Shown here piece by piece: positions 10,748 through 21,900 of a stretch of DNA of 64,000 bases (positions within the stretch are counted from its first letter, which is position 1; every line of letters starts with the position of its first letter). Made by a program: the position numbers and the translations under genes. Origin of the DNA: Nicotiana tabacum (lineage: Eukaryota > Streptophyta > Magnoliopsida > Solanales > Solanaceae); assembly GCF_000715075.1 (NCBI RefSeq), contig NC_134101.1, forward strand, positions 148,217,084 through 148,281,083, in the 5' to 3' direction. Below the pieces are notes generated by a model. That model saw nothing but the letters and a program-made list of their open reading frames with translations, ran no database searches and was not told the origin of the DNA.

Positions 10748-10894
10748 TTAGGGCACACAAAATGTGTATAATTAATAGAACGCTCCTAATTTCGAGTATG
10801 TGATAATATGGTTCATATTTGTGTTACAAAATAGTCCTAATAATGCAAAAGTTAAACAATTATATTAAAGCATACTACTGAACTATTCGTTTAG
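10748..10894. other. Flanking DNA between elements A and B, no gene seen
   Basis: 147 bp of AT-rich sequence between the end of A and the copia insertion. It continues at 15231 if element B and one copy of its TTTAG duplication are removed. Confidence 0.7.
10890..10894. repeat. Left target-site duplication of element B (TTTAG)
   Basis: TTTAG directly precedes the left LTR. The same five bases follow the right LTR at 15226-15230. Confidence 0.93.
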
Positions 10895-11174
10895 TGTTAT
10901 GAAATATAACCGAAAATAACAATATAGAACAAGCAAAAACAAACTAAGAGATATAGAGAGAAAGAGAGGAAGAGAGATTCTTATTTCTTCTTCAATTGTG
11001 TATTTTTCCTATCTATTACAATGCCTTTATATAGGCATAAAAAGTGAAGAAAATATGTCATGGAATATGTCATTGAACATACAAATTATGTCATTGAATA
11101 TGTCATTAAGCATTTTAGCTAAAGATCATGGAAGAAGAGTAGACATCCACCATAATGTGATATTCATCATAACA
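10895..11174 (-). repeat. Left LTR of element B (3' LTR in element sense)
   Basis: 280 bp, differing from 14946-15225 at three sites. A minus-strand TATA region, CCTATATAAAGG, lies at about 11024-11035 within a short palindrome-like GCCTTTATATAGGC stretch. Confidence 0.95.
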
Positions 11175-11183
11175 CTCCCCCTT
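11175..11183 (-). other. Polypurine tract of element B
   Basis: Minus-strand AAGGGGGAG abuts the 3' LTR. A second similar stretch, CAGGGGGAG, lies ~170 bases upstream in element sense at about 11347-11355. Confidence 0.85.
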
Positions 11184-11364
11184 GGATGTCCATAGATAAT
11201 GTGCCTTGTTAAAAACTCTCTAAAAAAAATATTGGGATGTACATAATTATTTATGATATGCATTGCTTGCTGCCTCATTAAAAACCTTACCAGGAAAACC
11301 CAGTGGGACAAAACCTTGGCTAAGGAAAAGAGTGCAGCATATAGTTACTCCCCCTGATGAAAAA
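11184..11364 (-). other. 3' untranslated region of element B
   Basis: About 180 bp between the polyprotein stop and the polypurine tract. It contains two similar TAAAAAC segments and a GGGGGAG stretch. No ORF is seen. Confidence 0.7.
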
Positions 11365-12822
11365 TCACTTAATGTCTCGAAGACGACGGATTCCAATCTT
11401 ATATATCAGCTTTTCAAATATTGAGGTTGGTAATGCCTTAGTGAACAGATCAGCCAAATTATCACTTGAACGAACTTGTTGTACATCTATTTCACCATTC
11501 TTCTGAAGATCATGAGTGAAAAAGAATTTTGGTGAAATGTGTTTTGTTCTATCTCCTTTGATATATCCTCCTTTCAATTGAGCTATGCATGCAGCATTGT
11601 CTTCATACAATATTGTTGGAATATTCTCTTTCGAAGAAAAACCACATGTTTGCTGAATGTGTTGAGTTATAGATCTTAACCAAACGCATTCTCGACTTGC
11701 TTCGTGAATGGCTATTATCTCTGCATGATTTGAAGAAGTAGCAACCATAGTTTGTTTTGTCGAACGCCATGATATGGCTGTACCTCCACTTGTAAATAAA
11801 TAGCCTGTCTGAGATCGACCTTTGTGTGGATCTGACAAATATCCTGCATCTGCATAACCAATCAATGATGGCTTGGATTCGTTTGAATAAAATAAACCCA
11901 TATCAATGGTCCCTTGGAGGTATCTGAATATATGTTTAATACCATTCCAGTGTCTTTGTGTTGGCGAAGTACTAAATCTTGCCAATAAACTTACTGAGAA
12001 AGCTATATCTGGTCGGGAATTATTGGCAAGATACATTAATGCCCCAATTGCACTAAGATATGGTACTTCGGCACCAAGAAGCTCTTCATCATTTTCATGA
12101 GGTCGGAATGGATCTTTCTTTATATCAAGTGATCTCACAACCATTGGGGTACTCAATGGATGTGCTTTATCCATATAGAATCGCTTTAAAATCTTTTCGG
12201 TATATGTTGATTGATGGACAAATATTCCATCTTTCATATACTCAATTTGTAGACCAAGACAAAATTTTGTCTTTCTAAGATCTTTCATTTCAAATTCTTT
12301 CTTCAAACAGTCTACTGTTTTTGGAAGCTCCTCAGGAGTTCCAATGATATTTAAATCATCAACATACACAGCGATTATAACAAATTCAGATCCAGACCTT
12401 TTTATAAAGACACAAGGACAAATTGGATCATTCTTGTACCCTTCTTTCAACAGGTATTCACTCAGGCGATTGTACCACATACGACCTGATTGTTTCAATC
12501 CGTATAAAGATTTCTGAAGCTTTATTGAACAAGTTTCTCGAAAACTTTTATATGCTTCTGGCACTTTAAATCCCTCAGGTACTTTCATAAAAATTTCGTT
12601 GTCTAATGATCCATACAAATAGGATGTAACAACATCCATTAGATGCATATCAAGTTTTTCTTGCACTGCCATATTTATGAGATACCTGAAGGTGATAGCA
12701 TCCACTACAGGAGAATATGTCTCCATATAATCAATTCCAGGCCTTTGGGAAAACCCTTGTGCCACAAGTCGTGCTTTATATCTAACGACTTCATTTTTAT
12801 CATTTCGTTTCCGCACAAAAAC
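11365..12822 (-). pseudogene. Copia reverse transcriptase and RNase H of element B
   Basis: Second half of the copia polyprotein, in the same frame as the protease-integrase half but separated from it by one TGA at 12823-12825. RT landmarks are YKARLVAQGFSQRPGIDY at the N-terminus, LMDVVTSYLYGSLD with the first catalytic Asp, and YVDD at about 12355-12366. RNase H follows with GYADAGYLSDPHKGRS, the SSNHAEIIAIHEAS Glu block, and EDNAACIAQ with TKHISPKFFF near the end. The C-terminus (LADLFTKALP...) is typical of copia RNase H. The downstream ORF is otherwise open for 483 codons, unlike the Ty3 elements here. Confidence 0.94.
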
Positions 12823-14877
12823 TCATTTATACCCTACTGGCTTTATGCCTTCAGGTGTTCGAACTATGGGTCCGAAGACTTCACGTTTTCCAAGTGAAGT
12901 TAACTCTGTCTGGATAGCGTCTTTCCATTTTGGCCAATCATTTCTCTGTCTACATTCATTGACAGATTTTGGTTCAAGATCCTCATCTTGTTGCATTATT
13001 TCAACAGCAACATTATAAGCAAAAATGTTATCGATAACAACATTATTTCGGTTCCATCTTTTCCCGGTTGAGACGTAACTTATTGATATCTCTTCATTTT
13101 CATTATTTTCAGGTACCTGGACCTCCCCTAAGGTCTTATCATTTGTTACGTCTTGGGGCTCTTCTTGAGCCACTACCTCCGTGTTATGTTCACTTTGATC
13201 ATTTGCTCCTTTTCTTCTTCGAGGATTTTTATCTTTAGAACCGATTGGTCTACCACGTTTCAAGCATGGCTTAGACTCATTTGCTTTAATTAATTGTCCT
13301 GTCGGGATATCAACTCGAATTGGTGCATTAGCAGCTGGAATATGTGACTTGGTCACCCTTGGTAGGTCAGTGAATGCATCTGGCAATTGATTTGCAATAT
13401 TTTGCAAATGAATAATCTTTTGAACCTCTTGTTCATATTGATTTGTTCGAGTATCTAAATGAGACAGTGATAATGCATTCCAATCTATATTCTTTTTCAG
13501 CTGCTTATTTTCTCCCCCTAATGTTGGATATACTGATTCATCAAAATGACAATCAGAAAATCTTGCCGTAAATAAATCTCCAGTCATCGGCTCTAGATAT
13601 TTTATAATTGAAGGAGATTCATATCCAACATATATCCCCAACCTTCTTTGAGGACCCATCTTTGTGCGTTGTGGTGGAGCAATTGGAACATATATCGCAC
13701 AACCAAAGATCCTAAGATGGGAAATATTTGGCTCCTGACCAAAAGCCAATTGCAATGGGGAGACTTTATGATAACTTGTGGGCCTTATCCGCACAAGTGA
13801 TGCTGCGTGCAAAATAGCATGACCCCATACTGAAATGGGAAGTTTTGTTCTCATAAGCATTGTTCTAGCAATTAATTGGAGGCGTTTGATCAATGATTCT
13901 GCTAGACCATTTTGTGTATGAACATGAGCAACCGGATGCTCAATGGTAATCCCAGTTGAAATACAATAACCATTAAAGGCTTGGGATGTAAACTCACCAG
14001 CATTATCAAGACGGATTGTCTTAATTGCATAATCTGGAAACTGTGCTCTTAGCTTTATTATTTGAGCCAACAATCTCGCAAATGCCATATTGCGAGTTGA
14101 TAGTAAGCATACATGTGACCATCTTGTAGATGCATCTATCAAAACCATATAATATTTGAATGGTCCACATGGAGGGTGAATGGGCCCACATATATCACCT
14201 TGTATACGTTCCAGAAATGCAGGAGATTTCATCCTAACTTTAATAGTTGATGGTCTAATAATTAATTTTCCTTGAGAACATGCAGCACAAGAGAATTCCT
14301 TAAATTGAAGAATTTTCTGATTCTTCATTGCATGTCCATGTGAATTCTCAATTATTTTACGCATCATATTAGAACCAGGATGACCCAACCGGTCATGCCA
14401 AATAATAAAATTATCTTGATTAGTAAACTTCTTGTTTACTACGGCATGTGTTTCAATCCTGCTAATACTTGTGTAGTATAAGCCGGAGGAAAAAGCGGGT
14501 AACATTTCAAGCACATATTTCTTACCGGACTTTATTGTAGTAATATAAAGATATTCAATCTTTTCATCATTTGTAGTCTCAATATGATAGCCATTTTGGC
14601 GAATATCTTTGAAACTTAATAAGTTTCTTTGAGATTTACTACAATATAGTGCTTCATCAATAGCCAAATTTGTTCCTCCTGGTAGTAATAAATTGGCTCT
14701 TCCAGAACCTTCAATTAATCTTGTACTACCGGATATTGTATTAACATTCGCTTCTTTCATTACCAAATAAGAGAAATATCTCTTATCTTTTAAAATAGTG
14801 TGTGTTGTAGCACTATCCAAAAGACATATATCATCTTTATTAATCTTGAGTCCAACTGAAGACTGTGGAATTTTCAT
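12823..14877 (-). pseudogene. Copia protease and integrase of element B
   Basis: 684 codons. It opens directly in the protease: LLDSATTHTILKD supplies the D-S-A active site near residue 20, far too early for a normal copia polyprotein, so Gag is absent. The pre-integrase zinc domain follows (WHDRLGHPG, then CAACSQGK). The integrase core carries IQGDICGPIHPP, TIRLDNAGEF and NGLAESLIKR for the DDE triad, then a long hydrophilic linker with RRRKGANDQ. The terminal TGA (12823-12825) occurs in GYK-stop-VFVRKRN, where copia RT has Trp, so TGG-to-TGA is the likely lesion. The ATG at 14877 is an arbitrary upstream start. Confidence 0.94.
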
Positions 14878-14926
14878 ATTCTCAATAAAATATGGCTCAA
14901 CTTAGCTGGAGTTAAGAATAAAATTA

Positions 14927-14945
14927 GAGCTTCGTGCTGATAACG
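14927..14945 (-). other. Primer-binding site region of element B
   Basis: Minus-strand CGTTATCAGCACGAAGCTC directly follows the 5' LTR. It is in the expected position, but I do not assign the primer tRNA. Confidence 0.6.
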
Positions 14946-15225
14946 TGTTATGAAATATAACCCAAAATAACAATATAGAACAAGCAAAAACAAACTAAGA
15001 GATATAGAGAGAAAGAGAGGAAGAGAGATTCTTATTTCTTCTTCAATTGTGTATTTTTCCTATCTATTACAAGGCCTTTATATAGGCATAAAAAGTGAAG
15101 AAAATATGTCATGGAATATGTCATTGAACATACAAATTATGTCATTGAATATGTCATTAAGCATTTTAGCTAAAGATCATGGAAGAAGAGTAGACATCCA
15201 CCATAATGTGATATTCATCGTAACA
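14946..15225 (-). repeat. Right LTR of element B (5' LTR in element sense)
   Basis: 280 bp, TG...CA ends, three differences from the left LTR. TATA region CCTATATAAAGG at about 15074-15085 on the minus strand. Confidence 0.95.
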
Positions 15226-15230
15226 TTTAG
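15226..15230. repeat. Right target-site duplication of element B (TTTAG)
   Basis: Exact copy of 10890-10894. Confidence 0.93.
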
Positions 15231-16276
15231 TTCTTTTTCGCTTTTCACGTCTTTTCTTTTCTTTTGACAAATGGGTCTGTTCACCTGCGTTTTTTTTTTT
15301 TTTTTTGGGTCTTCACTGATGCTTCAAGTAGAAGGAATCAGGAAGCCGGCATTTGGAAGAACAGTCTATTATTGTCTATGTCTGTATACTGTATGCTAGT
15401 TTTAAATAATAATTTTATGAGAGGGTACATATAGTGGCAGAGCTAGAGATCAATTTGGAGTTCGACAAGACCTGTAATTTTGGTTCTAAATTTATATTTA
15501 TCTTAAAAGTTTAATTAATATATCTAAATTATTAATCTAGAATCTAATAATTTAAAAAGATCTAAAAATTTGAACTCATAAATTTTAAATTCTGGTGTGT
15601 ACATGTAACTCTAACTGCAAAGATTGCCTAATTATTCCCACGGAATTAATATCAATGACGAATCTCAATGAGGACAATCAGCAATTATCAAAATTCACGT
15701 ATGTGTTGTCTTTCAAGTCTTTCAAACAAAAGTCTTTGAAAAACGTACAACCTACTTCAGTGGATAGTTTAATTCAAAAACAAGTCTTTGAGCATGTCTG
15801 CTTTTCTTTTTGCATCTCTACTTACACGGCTATTGAGTGCCTATGCATTAATGTATTTGTTTTTTCTTTTAAGAGGAAATAGAAAATACTAGTATATGGA
15901 GTAAATTATTTTGTCAAACAAAAAAAAAATACTAGTATATGGAGTAAATTATTTTGTCCAGTCACCTATCAAGAACAAAAGAGAGATTTGGCTACACTCT
16001 ACAGTACCTTTTTAAGGTTGTATGGGTCGAAATCTGACCATACAAGGATCGGTGTAAAAAGAAATGGCGAGAAGTCGATTAAACCGTGGTTGTATCCATA
16101 AGGCACCGTAATGACGAGTATCTCGGCCATGGAACCATCAGAAGGCCCGTATGGCGAAGTACATGTCGTGGCATTAGGGGGGACCTAAAGTACAATCGGC
16201 AGGTCAAGGTACTCTGGCTAAGGACCGCTGGATAAAGGAAATACTTATTATATATATATACACTAGGTAAGAGAAC
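15231..16276. other. Flanking DNA between B and C, no credible gene
   Basis: About 1 kb of AT-rich DNA with a 16-18 base T-run near 15290. A 95-codon ORF at 15595-15882 has no recognisable domain. A 32 bp direct repeat lies at 15884-15958. From 16019 the sequence TGTATGGGTCGAAAT resembles the start of the C LTR (TGTATCGGTCCAAAT), so the last ~260 bases may be a fragment of a related LTR. Confidence 0.6.
15884..15958 (+). repeat. 32 bp direct repeat pair
   Basis: The segment beginning AAATACTAGTATATGGAG and ending TTTTGTC occurs at 15884-15915 and again at 15927-15958, separated by 11 bases mostly A. It looks like a local duplication. Confidence 0.9.
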
Positions 16277-16946
16277 TGTATCGGTCCAAATTTAGTAACC
16301 ACGGGAACGGATTAGAAAGACAAAAGACGGGTCGACCATGACATAACGACTGAAGGTCGTCCTCATAAAGGCCGACGTTAGAAGCGGGCAACCAAGATAG
16401 GATAATAACGGTAACTTAAATTCAGAAGGAAGCCTAAAGAATATTTCTTTGGATATTCTTTATGTTGTACTTTTTAGGTTTTTTGGGGAATGTCCCTTAT
16501 AAATAGGAAAAGATAAGGAAGAAAGAGGGATCTGTCTTTTTGGAAACTAATAGATATTGTAAAGTTGAGAGAAGAATATATGAAAGAGTTGTCTTATTCA
16601 TTTTATTCAAGCAAATATTGTTCAACGTTTATTCATAAATCTCAAGATCCCATACACATATTGACTACTTACTTTTCCACGTCGTCAGAGAAAGGAAGTA
16701 CCCAATCACACAATCATTGGGTGACAATTCCTTTACATTATAACCCTGTCATTTCTTGCATTTATTACATATTTATAATGTTACATATTTTGTCAATCAC
16801 AACTTATTAAGCTCACTACTTAATGCTCCTAAACTCTACTCGTTATACAAGAGTTTTGTTTTATTTGGTCTAGAATTTATTAAGTTCAACTGAGATTCAC
16901 CCCATTAACTTATTATTAATTGGTTTAGCATTTATTTACTCAAACA
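16277..16946 (+). repeat. 5' LTR of element C
   Basis: 670 bp, beginning TGTATCGGTCC and ending CTCAAACA. It pairs with 49290-49956. A TATA-like TTATAAATAG is at about 16498-16507, upstream of the likely transcript start. Confidence 0.92.
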
Positions 16947-16949
16947 ATT

Positions 16950-16967
16950 TGGCGCCGTCTGTGGGGA
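16950..16967 (+). other. Primer-binding site of element C
   Basis: TGGCGCCGTCTGTGGGGA starts three bases after the LTR, a site typical of plant Ty3/gypsy Tat elements. Confidence 0.9.
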
Positions 16968-17154
16968 GGTTTTAGTTGAAACTATAGTTCTTTCTAGATC
17001 ATAAAAAAAATCATCTATTCCACGTTTGCACAAACTAACGATAGCAGGAAAAGGAAATGCGAGACTGAAAGTGATAGAAGGTGTCACTACCAACATTTTG
17101 AACACCATCAAGGAAGATGGCAGGGGAAACGAGGAGAATGTGACACCAAACGCT

Positions 17155-18530
17155 ATGCCTAGGCGAAGTATTTCACCTCCCCCTCCCCCACGAAAGCGTG
17201 ACGGTTTCACGCGAAAGGGGAGCCTCCACATCCACAACTGAAGAAGTACCACCAACAGTGAAGAAACTACTAGAAAAGTGGTTGACAAGCACTCTAAACA
17301 ATATACTCGACAGACCTGCTCAAAGGGAGAATGGAAACACTGCGCAAGCAGATATCGTAACAACTACTGGCGAGCAACCCCTTCCTCAAACAAGTAACAC
17401 TTACCCCACTATGGATGCAGGTAACGGTGCGTTCGCAGCCATCCTAAAGAAAATAGAAGAAATGGAAAACGAAAACAAAGCGCTCTGCGACCAGATGAAA
17501 GAACACCAAGAAAGGGTTGACAAGATACCAGGCGCCCCAAAGTTACTACCAAAACGAGACGTTGGTCGATTCATCGAACAACTGTATAGCGAAGAAGCGA
17601 CTCCACACGCTATTCCCAAAACCTTCAAAATGCCACCGTACCTGAAGATATACGACGGTACTACAGACCCAGAAGATTATATCATACACTATGCTACAAC
17701 TGTGAAGGGAAACGATCTTTCGAAGGAGCAAGTACTATCAGTGCTACTGAAAAAGTTTGGCAAAAACCTAATAGGGGGAGCCCTAACCTAGTATTCACAA
17801 CTGCCAGCGCGGCCAATAGCAACGTTCGAGGAACTGGCCGACAAGTTTGTCATCGCCCATGAAGGGGCTAAGAAGGCAGAAGCTAGGGTAAATGACATAT
17901 TCGCCGTTAGGCAATCACCTGGCGAGGGACTCAAGGACTTCCTCGCCCAGTTTAACATGGTGAGAATGAGCCTACCAAATGTATTAGAAAGGATGGCGGT
18001 AGTGGCCTTCCAAAACGGGTTGAGCAGGAACGGGTCGAGAGCAACCAGAAAACTATTAATCGTATAATGAAATACCTTCCCATCACATGGGAAGAAATCC
18101 ACAATGCCTATTGCGCCGAGATAAGAGCCGACGAGGATGACCTTAACGGTCCAATCCAACGGCTGACATCAGTTCAAGCAGAATCAAGGAAAGATCATCG
18201 TAACGACGATCGGAGGGATCAGTCGGGCCCCCATCTCAGCCGAGAAAGACATCAGCCCTAAGTCAGACCAGTCGTCCCACCACCTTCTCGACATACGAAA
18301 GGGACGCCCAGGTCGCACACAGGGACTCAACGAAACGAAAGAGGTATGCCTCCACTCTTATCCGCTCACAATCTTTGTGTTTCCTTTTCAAAAATAGTGT
18401 ACGCACTAGAGAAGCTCGACACGAAGGTGAAATGGCCAAAAAAGATGAAGTTCGACCCAAACACTCGGAAGTCGAACGTCCTCTGTGAATTTCACCAGGA
18501 ACGGGTCATAAAACCGAGGATTTCATAGGT
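17155..18530 (+). pseudogene. gag: gag of element C (broken)
   Basis: Capsid/nucleocapsid precursor. A candidate start is the ATG near 17155 (MPRRSISPPPPPRK), then a frame change leads to the main stretch at 17198-17791. An acidic, helix-prone segment (ILKKIEEMENENKALCDQM) precedes the gag domain from PKTFKMPPYLKIYDGTTDPEDY at ~17610 onward. The TAG at 17789-17791 sits where WYSQLP is expected, so TGG-to-TAG. Further frameshifts follow near 18060. The terminal zinc knuckle (CEFHQER at ~18485) is thrown out of frame before its last ligands. Confidence 0.85.
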
Positions 18531-18540
18531 CTACGACAAG

Positions 18541-18967
18541 AGGTAGTGAGAATGTTAAACCAAGGGCACCTGACGGAACTGATGAGCGATCATGGACGAG
18601 CCAACTTTGCTCGCGGACGCGAACCACACCAGGGACCTCCAAAGCCACCCTCTCCCACTCGCACCATCCAAATGATCATCAGTGGATGAGATGAAGCAAC
18701 GATTAACCATACAAAGTTCACCACTACACATAAACTGAAATGCTCGATCACCCACGAACGGTACGATGACCTCGAAGACAGTATCATCTTCGATAAGTCG
18801 GATACCAACGATTTGACTTTCCCTTATTTCGATGCTCTTGTTATTACTTTACGTATTTTAGACACTGATGTAAGAAGAATAATGGTAGACGACGAAAGCG
18901 GCGCGTGTATTATCAACCTCGAGTCCTCGCACAAATAAGACTCAAGGACAAGATAATACCGTGTTGC
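18541..18967 (+). pseudogene. Protease of element C, upstream part (interrupted by element D)
   Basis: Contains the pre-protease RTIQMIISG-like stretch (~18660) and the segment up to the active site. At 18882-18905 the motif reads MVDDESGAC. Plant Ty3 proteases have Gly after the Asp pair, so GAA at 18894-18896 is a Gly-to-Glu change that should kill catalysis. The frame breaks near 18935. The Ogre insertion follows after GTTGC at 18963-18967, and the domain continues at 41487. Confidence 0.8.
18963..18967. repeat. Left target-site duplication of element D (GTTGC)
   Basis: GTTGC precedes TGTGAGCACG, the start of the Ogre LTR. The same bases follow its end at 41482-41486. Confidence 0.95.
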
Positions 18968-21900
18968 TGTGAGCACGTGATTTTTGCCCTATATATGAAT
19001 TATTCCCAAAATTCAAACAAAATGATTTTTCTTTCATTATTTGGAAATTTTGTGCATTTTTGTGTTATTTTCGGTTAATTGTTGAATTTTATCTGTGCAT
19101 TATAATTCATATGAAAAAACACAAAAATATTCATTTGCATTTAGGCTTTAATTTCATAGTTTGGTATTAATTAGGAGATTAATTTGTTTTACAACGAAAT
19201 ATAAAGAAAATAACAAAATCGTCCGTTTTGCATTTTTAGTTTAAATTTGTATTAGTTTGTATTTTTTAAGGAATTAATTAAGAAATATATTTTTTAATAT
19301 AATTTGATTGTGAGTTTTTATTTCAGCATTTTTGATAAAAATCAGAAAAATATATAAAATGAAAAAAGGAAATAAATACAAAACAAGGAAAAGAGAAAAA
19401 GAAAATAAGTCAAATTAAAGAAATGAAAACAATGAAAGAGGCCAGCCCAAATCCTTTAATTCCCAATCCGGCCCAAGTCACGCCCCATCAGCCCATAACC
19501 CGTTCCCACCCGGTCCAATTCTTTAAACTCCAAACGACGTCGTTTTAGGGTTCGATCTCAGCCATTGATTCTTAATCCAACGGACGAGATCATCCTAGGA
19601 TCCCCTTATATAACTGTCCGAAACGTCCCCCCTACCCCATCTCTCATCACCTTCCTCACCCCTCTCAAACCCTAGCCGCGCCGCCCTGAAACCCCTAGAT
19701 CGCCGGTGGCGGCGCCGTCGTCCAATGGCGCCCAAATTTACACCATAGATTCCCCATGAACTCCCCTTTCCAACCCTACCGTTGGTTTCCCTCGAATCAC
19801 AACCAAGGCCGTCGAATATTGATTTTAAATTTTCCGGCCAAGTCGTTACTTTGTTCAAACTGGCCCAAAATCACACCACACCGTCCCCAGACTTCCCTCA
19901 ACCCAAATCCGTGACCATCTTCCTTCCAATATCGGTGAAGCGGCTCGAATTTCAAATCTAAGAGTTTCCGACCAAAACCCTAACCCCAAATCTTTGTGAT
20001 TTTTAACCGTGACATCCTTAACCATGTGTTCTCTTGTGAAAAAGACATGGTTAGGGATGTTGCGTGTCAAAAATTTTGAAAGATTCGGATGGCAGTGGCT
20101 GATCGGAGTATTTTTATCCATCGGTGAGTTTCTCCCCAACTTTCTAAGCTCGATTTCCATCAGTGTAGCCTAATTTCCGTATTGATTTTAAGTAACATTA
20201 ATCCATCCTTGCGTTTCGCTTAAATATTAGAGTAGTTCTTTGTTATTGTTGAGTTCTGTCTCTTTAATTTTGATTCGATTTTTCCGTCTTGGTTTAACTC
20301 TTGTTATATTGGAATTAGTCGTGATTCAGTTCACAATTATGTTCTGTTTTTAGTCTCAATCTTGTGTTTAATCCATGTTTATCAGTTCATGATGTTAGTT
20401 TTATAATTTCAGTGTTGTTTGTCAATCGTTAGTTCATTTCTTTCATTTAATTGCTGTTTACTTCAGTCTAATGATAGTACTAATTGAAGCATTTAGGTGA
20501 GTTAGGATTAGATTTTAGTTGTGTTGATTGGTTATAGCTGGTTTAGACTCATTAGGATTAACTTCAGTTGCTTTTTTTAAACAGGGGTAAGGGGTTGGTG
20601 TAGTTAGCATTGGGCTGTAAATTTCAGACTATTGGAAGGGCATTTTAGGCATAGAAAAGGGTAGTTTCTTTAGGAATAGTAATTTCAAAGTAGGGGTAAG
20701 GGTAGTATAGGTATTGTGGGGGTAGAAGAGCATCCTAGGGCCTTCTAGAAGGGTACTTTAGTGTAGATGTTAGCACAATAGAGGTATTTACTTGTTGAGC
20801 AAGTCAAAAATAAGAGGACCAAACTGAAAATAAGGGAGGGACTAAAAAGAAACCTAAAATCTGATTTACCCTCTTTTGTCACCTATAAAAGGGCATCAAA
20901 TGCCTCGAGGAGGGGTCTTCTTTTCAGCCAAAAAATTCACTATTTCATAGCTAGTTCCAGAAATTTTTCCTTTGGAGTTCCAAATTCAAAGTAGAAGTTA
21001 GAAATTTAAAAAAAAAAAGAAAAAAAAGAAAAAGCAAATAGATTCATAAAAATTCAAAAACATGTACTGTTTCATTCAACTATGAAATTGATTTTCTAGT
21101 TCTAGTAGCTGAGTTACAAATCTCAGTTCCTTTTCTGGTGATTTGAGTATTCAGAGCAATTTCTAGTTGTTTCAAGTAATATTGGGGTTTCAGTCAGTCT
21201 GTTTTGGTTCCATTTGTTGAGTTCTCGAGTTTGGGGTGCCCTGGCTGTTTTAAAAATTTAGTGTTGAGTCAAAATTTTGGATTCTGAGTTGCTGGGTTGT
21301 TGATTCCTCTGTTTGGATTGCTGAATTTGCTCCTGAACTACACTGTTGCATTGCAGCTTCTGATCCATTCTTCTTTTGTTTCCTTTCAAATCTCAGGTAC
21401 ACGTTCTAAGCCTGTGTTGATGTAATTTGAACATGGAATACAATTGAAGTTCATGATTGTCCTGGAGTTGCAATACAAAAAGGATTAAGTTTAGATATTT
21501 CCACATATGTTTGATATTCACAGTTATATTAATTGAATTGTATATGCGAGACATCTAACTGGGTTGTATAACTGTATAGTTGATATATGGCATATAGACA
21601 TGGTGTATTGTAACTGAGTCATCATGATGGTTAACTTTAGTTTTAGAATGAATGCTATTAGTATAGTATATTATGGATTACAGAAAAATAGAAATGAGGC
21701 ATCGAAACAGTAGTATTTTTAAACAATGTCTCTGTTGCAATTGTTAATTTTAAGAGGTGTTTGTTAATGATTAGTTTGTGAGTTTTAGTGCCTTAGTGAC
21801 ATAATTTGAATCAGTATGATAAGTTCAGGATTACATTTGGCTTAACTTATCATTTTAATAATGCTCAAGGTGACTCAATAGTTGAATAGTTAAATGGTTG

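Larger units (their letters stand above)
10895..15225 (-). mobile_element. Element B: gag-less Ty1/copia retrotransposon
   Basis: 280 bp LTRs (10895-11174 and 14946-15225) flank a 3.8 kb internal region read on the minus strand in copia order: protease, integrase, RT, RNase H. LTRs run TGTTATG...TAACA and differ at three positions by eye (~99% identity), the youngest insertion with two visible LTRs here. Only ~70 bases separate the primer site from the protease-containing ORF, so gag is missing. A single TGA breaks the polyprotein. The element would therefore have depended on Gag from a relative for mobilisation. Confidence 0.95.

Noticed and set aside
15595..15882. 95-codon ORF in flanking DNA
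   Set aside because: No domain, no start context or splice support, AT-rich setting; consistent with chance.
19670..19680. AAACCCTAG as a telomere-type repeat
   Set aside because: A single telobox-like motif without tandem copies; plausible promoter element, not telomeric DNA.
19595..20160. Antisense ORFs in the Ogre LTR, repeated at 38154-38719
   Set aside because: They are conserved only because the two LTRs are copies of one sequence; no recognisable domain, and frames differ slightly.
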